Shown here one piece after another: positions 1-8,584 of a DNA stretch of 31,240 nt. The stretch spans positions 1-31,240 of the forward strand of contig JBAZTJ010000017.1 in NCBI GenBank assembly GCA_041662005.1, in the 5' to 3' direction. Origin of the DNA: DATHXC01 sp041662005 (GTDB taxonomy: Bacteria > Pseudomonadota > Gammaproteobacteria > Burkholderiales > Methylophilaceae). The notes beneath the pieces are model-generated. The model had not been told where the DNA came from. It made no database searches and was given only the letters and a program-made list of their open reading frames with translations. Made by a program: the position numbers and the translations under genes. The first letter of the stretch is position 1. Every line of letters starts with the position of its first letter.

Positions 1-110
1 AAGTATTCCAGCTTGCAAGCAATGGTAGCGTCTATGCCAGCTGCGACCTTGTTCAGCTTGACCAGCGGCGTGTTGCCGATCAGTTCGGCAGTATTATTAG
101 CGATTCTCAT
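1..110 (-). CDS. cysK: cysteine synthase, N-terminal fragment (runs off left edge)
   Basis: Only the first 36 codons are inside the window. They read from an ATG at 110 as MRIANNTAELIGNTPLVKLN and continue to KLEY. The ELIGNTPLVKLN stretch is the hallmark N-terminus of PLP-dependent O-acetylserine sulfhydrylases, which form cysteine from O-acetylserine and sulfide. The lysine that binds PLP lies further in, outside the window, so activity cannot be judged. CysM and cystathionine beta-synthase share part of this motif, but the spacing from the start best fits CysK. No strong ribosome binding site is visible. The gene is on the same strand as the ABC operon upstream but separated from it by 117 bp with its own candidate promoter, so it is probably transcribed separately. 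Confidence 0.85.
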   Translation of the reverse strand, partial: MRIANNTAELIGNTPLVKLNKVAAGIDATIACKLEY

Positions 111-186
111 GGTAGGTGTCGATGCTCTATGGTGGATTCGGTGGCAAAAGCATAACAAATTCTGCTATGCGTTGTTATACGTTGAA

Positions 187-214
187 ATTATATCCTTATA
201 AAATTTAAGGGTAA
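187..214 (-). promoter_or_regulatory. candidate sigma70 promoter for cysK
   Basis: On the minus strand a perfect TATAAT lies at 192-187. It is preceded, with a 16-base spacer, by TTACCC at 214-209 as a weak -35. It would give a leader of about 70 bases ahead of the cysteine synthase ATG. Only the -10 is strong, and AT-rich spacers produce such matches by chance. Confidence 0.4.
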
Positions 215-227
215 AAGTTGCGTATTT

Positions 228-1430
228 TTATTCTGCCCGCAAGGCCTCAATCGGGTCCAGGTGAGAAGCGCTTCTGGCGGGCATTACCCCGGCCAGCAGG
301 CCAATCACGGCGGACATCGCCAGTGCCCCAAGAGCAAAGCTCCAAGGCGTATGGACTGGTAATGACGGCAATGCCAGCCGCAGAAGTTGCGCCAGGCCTA
401 TGCCTAGCAGCAACCCTAACATGCCGCCAAGTGCGGCAAGGATGACTGACTCGCTTAAAAACAGATTCAGAATAGTGTTCCGGCGTGCGCCCAGCGCCAT
501 TAGCAGGCCGATTTCGTTGGTGCGTTCGGTTACCGAAATAGTCATGATGGTGACGATGCCCACCCCGCCAACCAGCAAGGAAATGCTGCCTAACGCGCCT
601 ACCGCCATGGTCAGGATATTGAGGATATTGGACAGCGTTTTCAGCATGTCTTCCTGCGTAGTGATGGTGAAATCTTCATGGCCGTGGCGCAGTTTCAGCC
701 TTTCCTTGATTGCCGTTGCTACGCTGGCTGACGATACATTTTCCGCATACATCACATGGATTTCCATCAGGCCCTCGCGGTTATAAAGCTCAAGCCCGCG
801 ATCGGCGGGGATGAATGCCGTGTCATCCAGATCAATACCCAGGAACTGGCCTTTGGGTGCCATCACGCCTATAACGCGGAAATGCAGGCCACCGATGCGC
901 ACTCTGGCCCCCAGCGGGTTAGCGCTACCAAACAGCTCATTGCGCAGCTTGGCTCCCAGCACCACAAAGGCCCGTGAGCTGCCGGCACCTTCATGCGGCA
1001 GAAAGCTGCCGATGCGCACTGTCGAGCTGAATACCCGCGTGAAATCGGCATCCACGCCATAAACCGTGGTGCGGCGCAGGCGGCCATTGCCCTCAACTTC
1101 GGAGTTGCCCCATACCGTTGGCGTCGAGCCTGTGACGTGCGGCAATTGCTTGAGTGATTCGGCATCTTCCAGCGTTAATAGCCGGGCGGTAGATGGAATG
1201 CCGGAAGGCGGCTGGCCGCCGGTTTTTACCTTGCCGGGTGCAATGCCGATGACATTGGTGCCGAATTGCGTGAATTCCTCCAGCACGAATCTATGCACAC
1301 CTTCGCCGATAGAGGTGAGCAGGATCACGGCCGCGATGCCCACTGCAATACCAAGCAGCGTAAGAAAGCTGCGCAGGCGGTGCGAGGTGATGGCTTGTAG
1401 CGCGAAGCGGCTGGAGTCGGCGATCAGCAT
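228..1430 (-). CDS. ABC transporter permease, MacB/FtsX type (second permease)
   Basis: This 400-residue inner-membrane protein has one N-terminal membrane helix (about residues 20-42), a large periplasmic MacB-type core, and three C-terminal helices typical of FtsX permeases. It ends with the LDPIEALRAE tail common in this family. No ATPase domain is fused, so it must use the ATPase encoded two genes upstream. I chose the ATG at 1430 because family members begin just before the first helix. An in-frame ATG at 1481 would add 17 polar residues and overlap the upstream permease gene by 32 bp. It is the last gene of the operon, 19 bp after the first permease. The likely role is export of a hydrophobic compound, peptide or lipoprotein. 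The substrate is unknown. Confidence 0.85.
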   Translation of the reverse strand: MLIADSSRFALQAITSHRLRSFLTLLGIAVGIAAVILLTSIGEGVHRFVLEEFTQFGTNVIGIAPGKVKTGGQPPSGIPSTARLLTLEDAESLKQLPHVTGSTPTVWGNSEVEGNGRLRRTTVYGVDADFTRVFSSTVRIGSFLPHEGAGSSRAFVVLGAKLRNELFGSANPLGARVRIGGLHFRVIGVMAPKGQFLGIDLDDTAFIPADRGLELYNREGLMEIHVMYAENVSSASVATAIKERLKLRHGHEDFTITTQEDMLKTLSNILNILTMAVGALGSISLLVGGVGIVTIMTISVTERTNEIGLLMALGARRNTILNLFLSESVILAALGGMLGLLLGIGLAQLLRLALPSLPVHTPWSFALGALAMSAVIGLLAGVMPARSASHLDPIEALRAE

Positions 1431-1449
1431 GGCGGCTTTATTGGCGGGC

Positions 1450-2658
1450 TCATCGTTTTGACAGCGCCTGTATCGGGTCAAGCTGTGCGGCTCGGCGCGC
1501 AGGCATCACCCCAAAGATCAGGCCGGAGACAAGCGCAGTACCCAGGCCCGCCCACACCGCCCACAGTGGCGGATAGGCCGGGAAAGTGGGGTAGATATGT
1601 CGCAGTATCGCTGCACACAGATAACCCAGTGCGGTGCCCAGCAGTCCGCCTGTCAACGACAGCAATACAGCTTCCACCATGAATAGCTGGCGTATTGCGG
1701 CAGAAGTCGCGCCCAGTGCTTTGAGCAGGCCGATTTCTGCCGTGCGTTGGGTCACCGATACCAGCATCACATTCATCACCAGTATGCCCGCTACTGCCAG
1801 GCTGATGGCAGCAATGCCGGCCACGCCCAGCGTCAGTACGTTCAGAATCTTGTCGAAGGTCTCCAGCACCGCATCCTGCGTAATCACGGTCACGTCTTCT
1901 TCGCCTTCGTGGCGCTGGGTAATCAGCTTGAGTACGCGGGTTTTTACATCCGCTATCTGCTCGCGGCTACGTGCTTCTATCAGGATGCGGAACAGGGTAT
2001 TGGTATTGAGCATGGCCTGTGCGGTAGCTACCGGTACTATCAGCAGCTCATCCGTAGTCATGCCCATGCCGCGCCCGCCTTCAGTGAGCACGCCCACCAC
2101 GCGTAACCGCCTGTCGCCGACCCGCACGGTTTTGCCCAGCGGGTTTTCGGTGCCAAATATTTCGCGGCGGATCAGCGCGCCCAGGACTACTTCGGCGGAG
2201 CCATGCCCCACATCATCCTGCGACAGAAAGCGGCCCAGGGCGAGCTTCAGCTGGCGCACCCGCAAGAACTCGTGATTGGTACCCACCATCATGGATTCAC
2301 GCAGTTTGCCGGCTGCATTGATTTCGGTGGTGCCAACGACAATGGGGGAGATGCGTTCTACGCCGGGCACGCGCAGCAGGGCGCTCGCATCATCGACTGT
2401 TAAATCTCGCGGGGTGCTGGTCACCAGGTTAGCGGGGTTGAACCCACGTGTTTCCGAGCGGCCCGGCAACACGATGACCAGATTGCTGCCTATGGAAGAA
2501 AACTCGCCGACCACATAACGCCGTGCGCCATCACCCAGAGCAGTCAGGATAACAACCGCCGCCACACCTATAGACATTGCCAGCATCAGCAGGCCGGTAC
2601 GCAACGGCGTGCCTGTGGCGGCATCACTGGCATAACGTAAGGTGTCCAGGAGCTTCAA
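1450..2658 (-). CDS. ABC transporter permease, MacB/FtsX type (first permease)
   Basis: The 402-residue product has the same plan as its downstream neighbour: an N-terminal helix (about residues 20-42), a MacB-like periplasmic domain, three C-terminal helices, and a final LDPIQALSKR. The two permeases are clearly related but diverged, so they probably arose by an old duplication and form a heterodimer around one ATPase dimer. The start lies 15 bp after the stop of the ATPase gene, consistent with one transcript. Whether this pair exports macrolide-like compounds, a siderophore, a peptide or a lipid cannot be told from sequence. Confidence 0.88.
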   Translation of the reverse strand: MKLLDTLRYASDAATGTPLRTGLLMLAMSIGVAAVVILTALGDGARRYVVGEFSSIGSNLVIVLPGRSETRGFNPANLVTSTPRDLTVDDASALLRVPGVERISPIVVGTTEINAAGKLRESMMVGTNHEFLRVRQLKLALGRFLSQDDVGHGSAEVVLGALIRREIFGTENPLGKTVRVGDRRLRVVGVLTEGGRGMGMTTDELLIVPVATAQAMLNTNTLFRILIEARSREQIADVKTRVLKLITQRHEGEEDVTVITQDAVLETFDKILNVLTLGVAGIAAISLAVAGILVMNVMLVSVTQRTAEIGLLKALGATSAAIRQLFMVEAVLLSLTGGLLGTALGYLCAAILRHIYPTFPAYPPLWAVWAGLGTALVSGLIFGVMPARRAAQLDPIQALSKR

Positions 2659-2673
2659 GGCTGCCTCGTATCG

Positions 2674-3393
2674 CTAGGTAGCTGGGTTGGCATGATTGCT
2701 GGCAGCCGAGCTGACATCACTCACGATGCTGCCATCTTCCATACGCAATTGCCGTTTGGCACGTGCGCCCAATACCGGGTCGTGGGTAACTACAATCAGG
2801 GTCATCCCTGTGGCATTAAGTGCCTCCAGCAGCCGCACTACCTCTTCCCCGGTGGCACGGTCCAGGTTGCCGGTAGGCTCATCCGCCAGCAGCACGGCAG
2901 GGCGCTGCACGGTGGCTCGGGCGATGGCCACACGCTGGCGTTGCCCACCAGAAAGCTCATTGGGGCGATGCTGCGCACGATCTGTCAGGCCATATTCCTT
3001 GAGAGCCTGTGCTACGCGTTTGGCGCGCTCGCCAGCAGGCATACCTGCCAGCATGAGAGGTAACTCGATATTGGCCGCGGCAGTAAGGCGCGGTACCAGG
3101 TGAAAGCTCTGGAAGATAAAGCCTATGCGCTCGCTGCGCACTTTTGCCTGTTCATCCGGTGCCAGCGTAGTCACGTCGCGGCCTTCCAGTTGATAGGTGC
3201 CAATATCCGGGCGGTCCAACAAGCCGAGCAGATTGAGCAGGGTGGATTTCCCGGAGCCGGATGGCCCCATCACGGCGATGTATTCGCCAGGCGCGATAGT
3301 TAGATCGACTTTGCGCAAGGCATGTACCTCGCTATCGCCAAGGTAAAAGGTGCGGTCTATGCCAGTGAGCTGAATGAGGGCGGCATCGGCCAT
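2674..3393 (-). CDS. ABC transporter ATP-binding protein, MacB/LolD-like
   Basis: A complete 239-residue ATPase. Walker A is GPSGSGKST at residues 43-51, the Q-loop follows near residue 95, the LSGGQ signature is at 147-151, Walker B is VLLADEP at 167-173, and the switch histidine is H204 in VVTHD. The TGNLD sequence after Walker B is typical of the LolD/MacB/FtsE group. It powers the two permeases encoded immediately downstream. It starts 6 bp after the stop of the membrane-fusion gene, so the four genes read as one operon. LolD itself is less likely because the partner genes include a HlyD-type periplasmic adaptor. Confidence 0.93.
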   Translation of the reverse strand: MADAALIQLTGIDRTFYLGDSEVHALRKVDLTIAPGEYIAVMGPSGSGKSTLLNLLGLLDRPDIGTYQLEGRDVTTLAPDEQAKVRSERIGFIFQSFHLVPRLTAAANIELPLMLAGMPAGERAKRVAQALKEYGLTDRAQHRPNELSGGQRQRVAIARATVQRPAVLLADEPTGNLDRATGEEVVRLLEALNATGMTLIVVTHDPVLGARAKRQLRMEDGSIVSDVSSAASNHANPAT

Positions 3394-3399
3394 GCTGGG

Positions 3400-4545
3400 T
3401 TATTTTTCCTTGCTGGCTTCCGGGGTGACAGCCACGCCCGCTTTAACACCTTCGCGCTCCAGCGAAGCCACAATGCGGTCACCTTCCTTCAGTCCATCCA
3501 GTACTTCGGTGTATTCCCAGTTGGTAATGCCGGTTTTGATGGTGCGCTCTTCCAGTTTTTTCGTGTCAGGCCGGTATATCAGCACTTTGTTGCCCTCGAT
3601 CAGCGTAGAGGTCGGTACGCGCAACACGCTGTCATGGCTATCCAGCACGATTTCTACATCGGCACTGTAGCCAACCAGCAGTTTTTTGTTGTCTTCTGCG
3701 TTATCCAGCGAGACTTCCACATCCACCGTGCGTGCCTGCTTCTCCACCGCCACCACATAGGGTGCAACGCGCTTCACATGCCCCGGCAACGGCTTGCCCG
3801 GCAGTGCATCCAGCGAAACGCGGGCAGTCTGGCCTACCTGTATCTTGGGCGCGTCCACTTCATCCATGGGTGCCTCGATATACAGGCAGGAGTCATCAAT
3901 CAGGTCGATGGCGGGCGGGGTGGCCACGCCGGGTGGCGAAGGCGTAGTGTATTCACCTAGCTCACCCACGATATCCGCCACTATGCCGTCAAACGGCGCT
4001 ACCAGTACGGTGCGGTCCTGCTCTACTTTAGTCACTTTTACGCGCGCCTGCGCCTGCGTCACATCGGCACGTGCGGCGTTGCAAGCGGCGCGGCGCGATA
4101 CCGCTTCATAGCGGGTTTTCTCCTCCCCGCCTTCTGAAATAAAGCCGCGCGCGCGTAGCTTACTCATGCGCGCAGCTTCACGCTCGGCATTGTCTGCCGT
4201 GGCGCAGACTTCGGCGATACGGCTGCGGCTGCTGGCTACCTGGGTTTGCGCAAAGCTGCTTTGTGCCTGCTGGTCTTCATTCCACAACCGCAGCAACACT
4301 TGCCCTTTTTTAACATGGTCGCCCTTTTTAATTCCCAGGTATGCAATACGCCCGCCGCTGATGGGCGAAAGCCGTGTGCGCTGGCAGGCTTCCACGCTAC
4401 CGGCACGCGTATTGGCTACGCTGGCCTCCACTTTGCCACGCGCCACATCCACCAGTGCCACCGTAATGGGCTGCGTGCGGGTAAACCACCAAAAGGCGAA
4501 GCCAATAGCGGTAATGCTGACGAGGATAATGAGAATGCGGCGCAT
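3400..4545 (-). CDS. HlyD/MacA-type membrane-fusion protein of ABC efflux system
   Basis: The 381-residue product has a short N-terminal membrane anchor (residues 4-22), then a biotinyl-lipoyl-like barrel half (GGRIAYLGIKKGDHVKKGQ region). A coiled-coil hairpin follows at about residues 95-175, then the second barrel half (APFDGIVADIVGELGEY) and C-terminal beta-barrel and membrane-proximal domains. This is the RND/MacA adaptor layout, linking inner-membrane permeases to an outer-membrane channel. No TolC-like gene is in the window, so the channel must be encoded elsewhere. It is the first gene of the operon with the ATPase and two permeases. The hairpin contains two cysteines and is rich in Arg and Ala. 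Confidence 0.9.
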   Translation of the reverse strand: MRRILIILVSITAIGFAFWWFTRTQPITVALVDVARGKVEASVANTRAGSVEACQRTRLSPISGGRIAYLGIKKGDHVKKGQVLLRLWNEDQQAQSSFAQTQVASSRSRIAEVCATADNAEREAARMSKLRARGFISEGGEEKTRYEAVSRRAACNAARADVTQAQARVKVTKVEQDRTVLVAPFDGIVADIVGELGEYTTPSPPGVATPPAIDLIDDSCLYIEAPMDEVDAPKIQVGQTARVSLDALPGKPLPGHVKRVAPYVVAVEKQARTVDVEVSLDNAEDNKKLLVGYSADVEIVLDSHDSVLRVPTSTLIEGNKVLIYRPDTKKLEERTIKTGITNWEYTEVLDGLKEGDRIVASLEREGVKAGVAVTPEASKEK

Positions 4546-4693
4546 AGATGGTGTCTGAGTGGAGATGCTTTCAAATTATCACGCTAAAGGCTGGCGCGGT
4601 TTGATATATATCTAGTGGTAAGAGTTATTTTTGCATAGTGCCCGCAAAATAACCATGGAGGCAGTCAGGTGGTCGGGGGTAGTCCGACAGCTA

Positions 4694-4728
4694 GTTACTT
4701 TCTTTTAACTGCCTGAAAAGAAAGTAAC
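4694..4728. repeat. perfect 13-bp inverted repeat, 9-base loop
   Basis: GTTACTTTCTTTT at 4694-4706 and its exact reverse complement AAAAGAAAGTAAC at 4716-4728 flank a 9-base loop. The continuation, AAAGAAAGTAACCAAAGAAA, is a motif I recall from dispersed intergenic repeats of proteobacteria. That link is recollection and needs a genome search. Confidence 0.75.
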
Positions 4729-4810
4729 CAAAGAAAACGGCACCCCAACCCCACGGCCTTCGGCTGCCCTGTGTTGCTCATCAAAATGGGCGGCTGCGCA
4801 ACTCAGCCTA

Positions 4811-4835
4811 GTAGCTCACACAAACCGTGAGCTAC
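4811..4835. repeat. perfect 9-bp inverted repeat, 7-base loop
   Basis: GTAGCTCAC at 4811-4819 pairs with GTGAGCTAC at 4827-4835 around the loop acaaacc. It lies in the same repeat-like region as the hairpin at 4694-4728 and has no T tract on either strand, so it is not a standard intrinsic terminator. Confidence 0.7.
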
Positions 4836-4919
4836 CGCGGACTTCATACAGTGCTCGCCTTTCTTCCCATTTCGATTGCGCTACTCGGCGTGGGCTAAGG
4901 GGAGACAAGCGAGGAGGTT

Positions 4920-5495
4920 TTACTTAACCTGCAAACTCTCACCCGGCGTAAAGAAATTGCCGCCAGCCACATGGTGCAAAGTGCGCAACTCATCATGGCC
5001 TTCAAAATGCCAACGTCCGTCCGAGAATACGCGGTCATCCGCCCACGCGGCCACTACTTCAGCCAGGTACAAATCATAGGTGTTCTGTATGTGTGGTTCG
5101 GGGATCAGCTTGCACTCCAGCCATGCCACGCAGCCCTCAAGCAGCGGCGCTGCGATCTTGCTGGCAGCAAAAGTCGGCAGCTTGTATGCATCAAACTTAT
5201 TGTCGGCTTGATTGCCCAGCAACTCACGCCCTGAGCTGCTGCCCACCTTCACCACCATCTCTGCCTGTGCACGGCAGGGCACATTGATGGCAAAACTGCC
5301 AGAGGCCAACACCAGCTCGCGGGTATAAGTGTTTTTATCAATCACAATCGCAACCTTGGGTGGGTCGAAATCCAGCGGCATATTCCAGGCGGCTGCCATG
5401 ACGTTGCGTTGTTCGCCGTGGGCGGTGGTGACTAGGACTGTGGGGCCATGGTTTAGAAGGCGGTAGGCTTTGCTTAGATTTATTAGAGCAATCAT
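4920..5495 (-). CDS. flavin reductase-like domain protein
   Basis: The 191-residue product matches the flavin reductase-like (DIM6/NTAB) FMN-binding split-barrel family. Early residues read LLNHGPTVLVTT, followed by NVMAAAWNMPLDFDPPKVAI and FAINVPC, the usual FMN-contact segments. Members reduce flavin with NAD(P)H or act as small FMN oxidoreductases; the partner is not evident. The length is normal. Its ATG shares one base with the stop of the upstream AT-rich gene (TAATG), suggesting translational coupling with a gene that looks foreign by composition. The family-typical N-terminus supports this start. Confidence 0.85.
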   Translation of the reverse strand: MIALINLSKAYRLLNHGPTVLVTTAHGEQRNVMAAAWNMPLDFDPPKVAIVIDKNTYTRELVLASGSFAINVPCRAQAEMVVKVGSSSGRELLGNQADNKFDAYKLPTFAASKIAAPLLEGCVAWLECKLIPEPHIQNTYDLYLAEVVAAWADDRVFSDGRWHFEGHDELRTLHHVAGGNFFTPGESLQVK

Positions 5496-6816
5496 TATTG
5501 ACCAAACAATCTTGACTGAGGAGAACCTTGTGTCAGTAAAGACTCAAGGTTTTTTTCATCATCGAAAAGTAACTGCTCTAAATCCTTGGGAAATTTTAGC
5601 TCGCTTAATAAAACGTCTATTGACTCCTTAGTAAGTAATACTACTTTGTGCTTTGCTAAGTCTTTTTCCTCATGGGCAATCTGGTTTCTTGGGAGAGCAC
5701 AAACGAGATAGCTATATACCTTTCTTGAGTCACCGGTACTTTTTAATAAAGTAATTAAAGCATTTTTTCTATCAACCAACTTTCCAAGTTTGGTAGCAAA
5801 ATCTTTGACGCGTGTCGTACATTCAACTAATACTAGATTTTCGTTAGGAGAGGTTAAAATTATGTCAGGTGCATCATTNNNNNNNNNNTTGAATCAAAAT
5901 CTCCGTTTAAAGCTCTCTTTAGCATTTTTAGATCATTGTCATAACTTGAAAAAATAGGAAGCCTTCTATTAGGTACTTTTAAAAGGTCATCAAAAAACTG
6001 TCGTCTAACGGTATTTGATCCAGCCATGAGGATTGCTTGCACAGCAAAAGAGTTTTTAGTCTTAATCTGCAAATTCCCAACTTGTAGGCCATCCTTCCTC
6101 ATTTTCCATTTTACTTGTGATGCAACTTGTTTTCTGCTTGAAAGGCTTTCTGGGAATTCACGAATAGCTAGGGAAATATCTTTTGTATCAAGTTGTGGGT
6201 GCGCATGTATGAGTAATTTAAATTTACCTGTAGATAAACTACTCTCATCAATACGCATATCTATTGGAGGAGATATTCTTATTTCAATTTGAGATTGTTG
6301 ATGACTTGTTATCGTATTCGGTAGATTGAAATTGCTTAGCAAGTCATTTAGTCCATCAAAAGGTGGGTTCCCTAATCTTAATTGGCTATTAATCTTTGCA
6401 ATATCTACACTTGAAATTGGATCCTGAGCATCCCCTCTAATGACTAAATGTGCATCACAAAACCATCTGTCATTTGAAATCATTTCAGTATAAAAGCTTA
6501 ATCCTTGCTTGGTTTCGAGGTTAAGGGATAGGTCATCAAGGATTAGCTTGCCTTGCTCTAAGTTGCTAAGGAATATCTTTAAATCATTAAGTGGATAGTC
6601 TGTAAGTAGTTCGCTTCCGGCGATAATTTGATTGGCATTAACTCTTAACCTTGCGCTAGGTGATCTTCCAATAGGCCAAAAGTTTACTGTGCAAGATAGC
6701 AGTTTATTGAAATCACCAACATTGTGAGCAATGTAACGAACCTCAACTGAGTAGGGGTCGCAAAGCCACTGTGAGGATGCAGTTTTAAATAAAGCTAGAT
6801 GATCCTCACCTGACAA
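5495..6816 (-). CDS. AT-rich gene of unknown function, possible nuclease-like C-terminus, interrupted by assembly gap
   Basis: I do not recognise the protein as a whole. The first part is 309 codons from a TTG start at 6816, one base after the glnS stop. The second part is 127 codons ending at 5495. The ten Ns at 5879-5888 separate them. The halves are in one frame only if the true gap is 2 mod 3 bases, whereas ten is 1 mod 3, so the N run is probably a placeholder. The C-terminal part begins APDIILTSPNENLVLVECTT and is followed by a Lys/Arg-rich helix (KLGKLVDRKNAL). That pattern resembles PD-(D/E)XK nuclease-fold proteins in which the ExK motif has become ECT. No domain is recognised in the N-terminal 300 residues. 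Composition is far more AT-rich than neighbours: 22 G+C in bases 5521-5580, against 41 of 60 at 8041-8100. Gene reality is fairly sure; function is not. Confidence 0.6.
5879..5888. other. assembly gap (10 N)
   Basis: Ten undetermined bases interrupt an otherwise open gene. A fixed run of ten is often a scaffold placeholder, so real missing sequence may be longer or shorter. Confidence 0.95.
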
Positions 6817-6817
6817 G

Positions 6818-8584
6818 TTATTTCACCCAGCTGTCTCTGAGCGTCACAGTCCTATTAAACACAGGCTTACCCGACTGGCTATCCTTGCTATCCGCCACAA
6901 AGTAACCATGGCGCTCGAACTGGAAGCGCTCTTCCGGTTTTGCATCTTTCAGTGCCAACTCCAGTTGTGCGGTGATGGTTTGCACTGAGTTGGGGTTGAG
7001 GTCATCCAGGTAGTCGCGATCACCAGAGCCGGGGTGGGCTTCTTTAAACAAGCGGTCGTACAGGCGCACTTCGGCGGCATAGGCATGCGCGGCGGAAACC
7101 CAGTGGATATTGCCTTTAACCTTGATGCTGTCTGCGCCCGGCGTGCCAGATTTGGTATCTGGCAGGTATTCGCAATGCACGGTGGTGACGTTGCCGGCGG
7201 CATCTTTTTCGAAGCCGGTGCATTTGACCACATAGCCATATCTAAGCCTAACCAGGCCATCCGGGAACAGGCGGAAATAGCCTTTGCTCGGTACTTCCAT
7301 GAAGTCTTCGCGCTCTATCCATAGCTCTTTGGTGAGTTGCACGGTGCGCTTGCCAAGCTCTGGTTTGAGCGGATGGTTGGGCGCGAAGCAATCCTCTGAT
7401 TGGCCTTCGGGGTAGTTGTCGATCACCAGTTTGATCGGGTCGAGCACGGCGATGCGGCGTTCGGCGGATTCGTTGAGCACTTCGCGCATGCAGTCTTCGA
7501 GGATGGTGTATTCGATCCATGAGTCGGCTTTGGAAACACCGATGCGGTCTGCAAACAGGCGGAAGCCTTCTGGGGTGTAACCGCGGCGGCGTGCGCCAGC
7601 CAACGTGGGCAGGCGTGGGTCATCCCAGCCGCTGACGTGTTTGTTTTCTACCAGGTCGATCAGTTTACGTTTCGATAACACCACATAGGTGAGGTTGAGG
7701 CGCGCGAATTCGTATTGTTTCGGTAACGGATGTGCCAGTAAACCTGCCTCTGCGAGGCGCTCCAGTACCCAGTCGTAGAAGGGGCGTTGGTCTTCGAATT
7801 CCAGCGTGCAGATTGAGTGGGTGATACCTTCCAGCGCATCTTCAACCGGGTGGGCGAAGGTGTACATGGGGTAGATGCACCATTTGTCACCGGTGTTGTG
7901 GTGGGTGGCGCGCTTGATGCGGTAAATGGCGGGGTCGCGCAGGTTGATATTGGGCGAGGCCATGTCGATCTTGGCGCGCAAAATCATGCTGCCGTCAGCG
8001 TGCTTGCCGTCGCGCATCTCGCGGAACAGGGTCAGCGACTCATCGGCAGGGCGGTTGCGCCATGGCGAATCCTTACCCGGCTCGGTCAGCGTGCCGCGAA
8101 TGGCGCGCATTTCATCGGCGGTTTGTTGATCGACATAGGCATGGCCTGCGGTAATCAGCGCTTCTGCGGCGCGGTACATAAAATCGAAATAGTTGCTGGC
8201 GTAATACAGATGCGATTTGTCAAAGGCATCCCAGCCGAAGCCTAGCCACTTCACGGCATCGGTGATGCTGTCTACATACTCTTGCTCTTCCTTCTCCGGG
8301 TTGGTGTCGTCGAAACGCATGTGGCACACGCCACCGTAGTCGCGCGCCAGGCCGAAATTGAGGCAGATGGATTTAGCATGGCCGATATGCAGGTAGCCGT
8401 TAGGCTCTGGCGGAAAGCGCGTGCGTATCTTGGCAGGGTCAGGTGCGCCTGCAGCGTGCTGTGCTGCATCTCCCGGTGTGCCAGCCCAATGGCGGCTGGC
8501 GTAGGTGCCTTGTTCGATATCGCGCTCGACAATGTGGCGGATAAAATTGGAGGCGGGCGGGAGTGGGGTCTTATCTGATGACAT
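6818..8584 (-). CDS. glnS: glutaminyl-tRNA synthetase
   Basis: A 588-residue class I aminoacyl-tRNA synthetase that charges tRNA-Gln with glutamine in the cytoplasm. The HIGH motif is within PPEPNGYLHIGHAKS (HIGH at about residues 66-69), and the KMSKS equivalent is VLSKR near residue 303. The region DDTNPEKEEQEYVDSI is typical of GlnRS rather than GluRS, and the C-terminal anticodon-binding beta barrels are intact. The first 55 residues form a family-typical extension rich in Ala and Asp. It is divergent from birA across 104 bp. Downstream, its TAA is followed after one base by the start of the AT-rich gene, so readthrough transcription of that gene from the glnS promoter is likely. Confidence 0.97.
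   Translation of the reverse strand: MSSDKTPLPPASNFIRHIVERDIEQGTYASRHWAGTPGDAAQHAAGAPDPAKIRTRFPPEPNGYLHIGHAKSICLNFGLARDYGGVCHMRFDDTNPEKEEQEYVDSITDAVKWLGFGWDAFDKSHLYYASNYFDFMYRAAEALITAGHAYVDQQTADEMRAIRGTLTEPGKDSPWRNRPADESLTLFREMRDGKHADGSMILRAKIDMASPNINLRDPAIYRIKRATHHNTGDKWCIYPMYTFAHPVEDALEGITHSICTLEFEDQRPFYDWVLERLAEAGLLAHPLPKQYEFARLNLTYVVLSKRKLIDLVENKHVSGWDDPRLPTLAGARRRGYTPEGFRLFADRIGVSKADSWIEYTILEDCMREVLNESAERRIAVLDPIKLVIDNYPEGQSEDCFAPNHPLKPELGKRTVQLTKELWIEREDFMEVPSKGYFRLFPDGLVRLRYGYVVKCTGFEKDAAGNVTTVHCEYLPDTKSGTPGADSIKVKGNIHWVSAAHAYAAEVRLYDRLFKEAHPGSGDRDYLDDLNPNSVQTITAQLELALKDAKPEERFQFERHGYFVADSKDSQSGKPVFNRTVTLRDSWVK

Larger units (their letters stand above)
4546..4919. other. 374-bp intergenic region with hairpin-rich probable dispersed repeat
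   Basis: I see no convincing gene here. The left 100 bases are the upstream region of the efflux operon, including a GATAAT-like element but no good -35. From about 4690 the sequence changes character. It carries two perfect hairpins and a GC-rich run with GGCCTTCGGC, resembling sequences repeated in many betaproteobacterial genomes and often mis-annotated as small hypothetical proteins. The right end abuts the stop codon of the flavin reductase-like gene, so the hairpins could also stop or protect that transcript. Confidence 0.6.

Noticed and set aside
1634..2275. A 213-codon Ser/Thr-rich plus-strand frame opposite the first permease gene
   Set aside because: Antisense shadow of a conserved permease; composition is that of a reverse-frame artefact.
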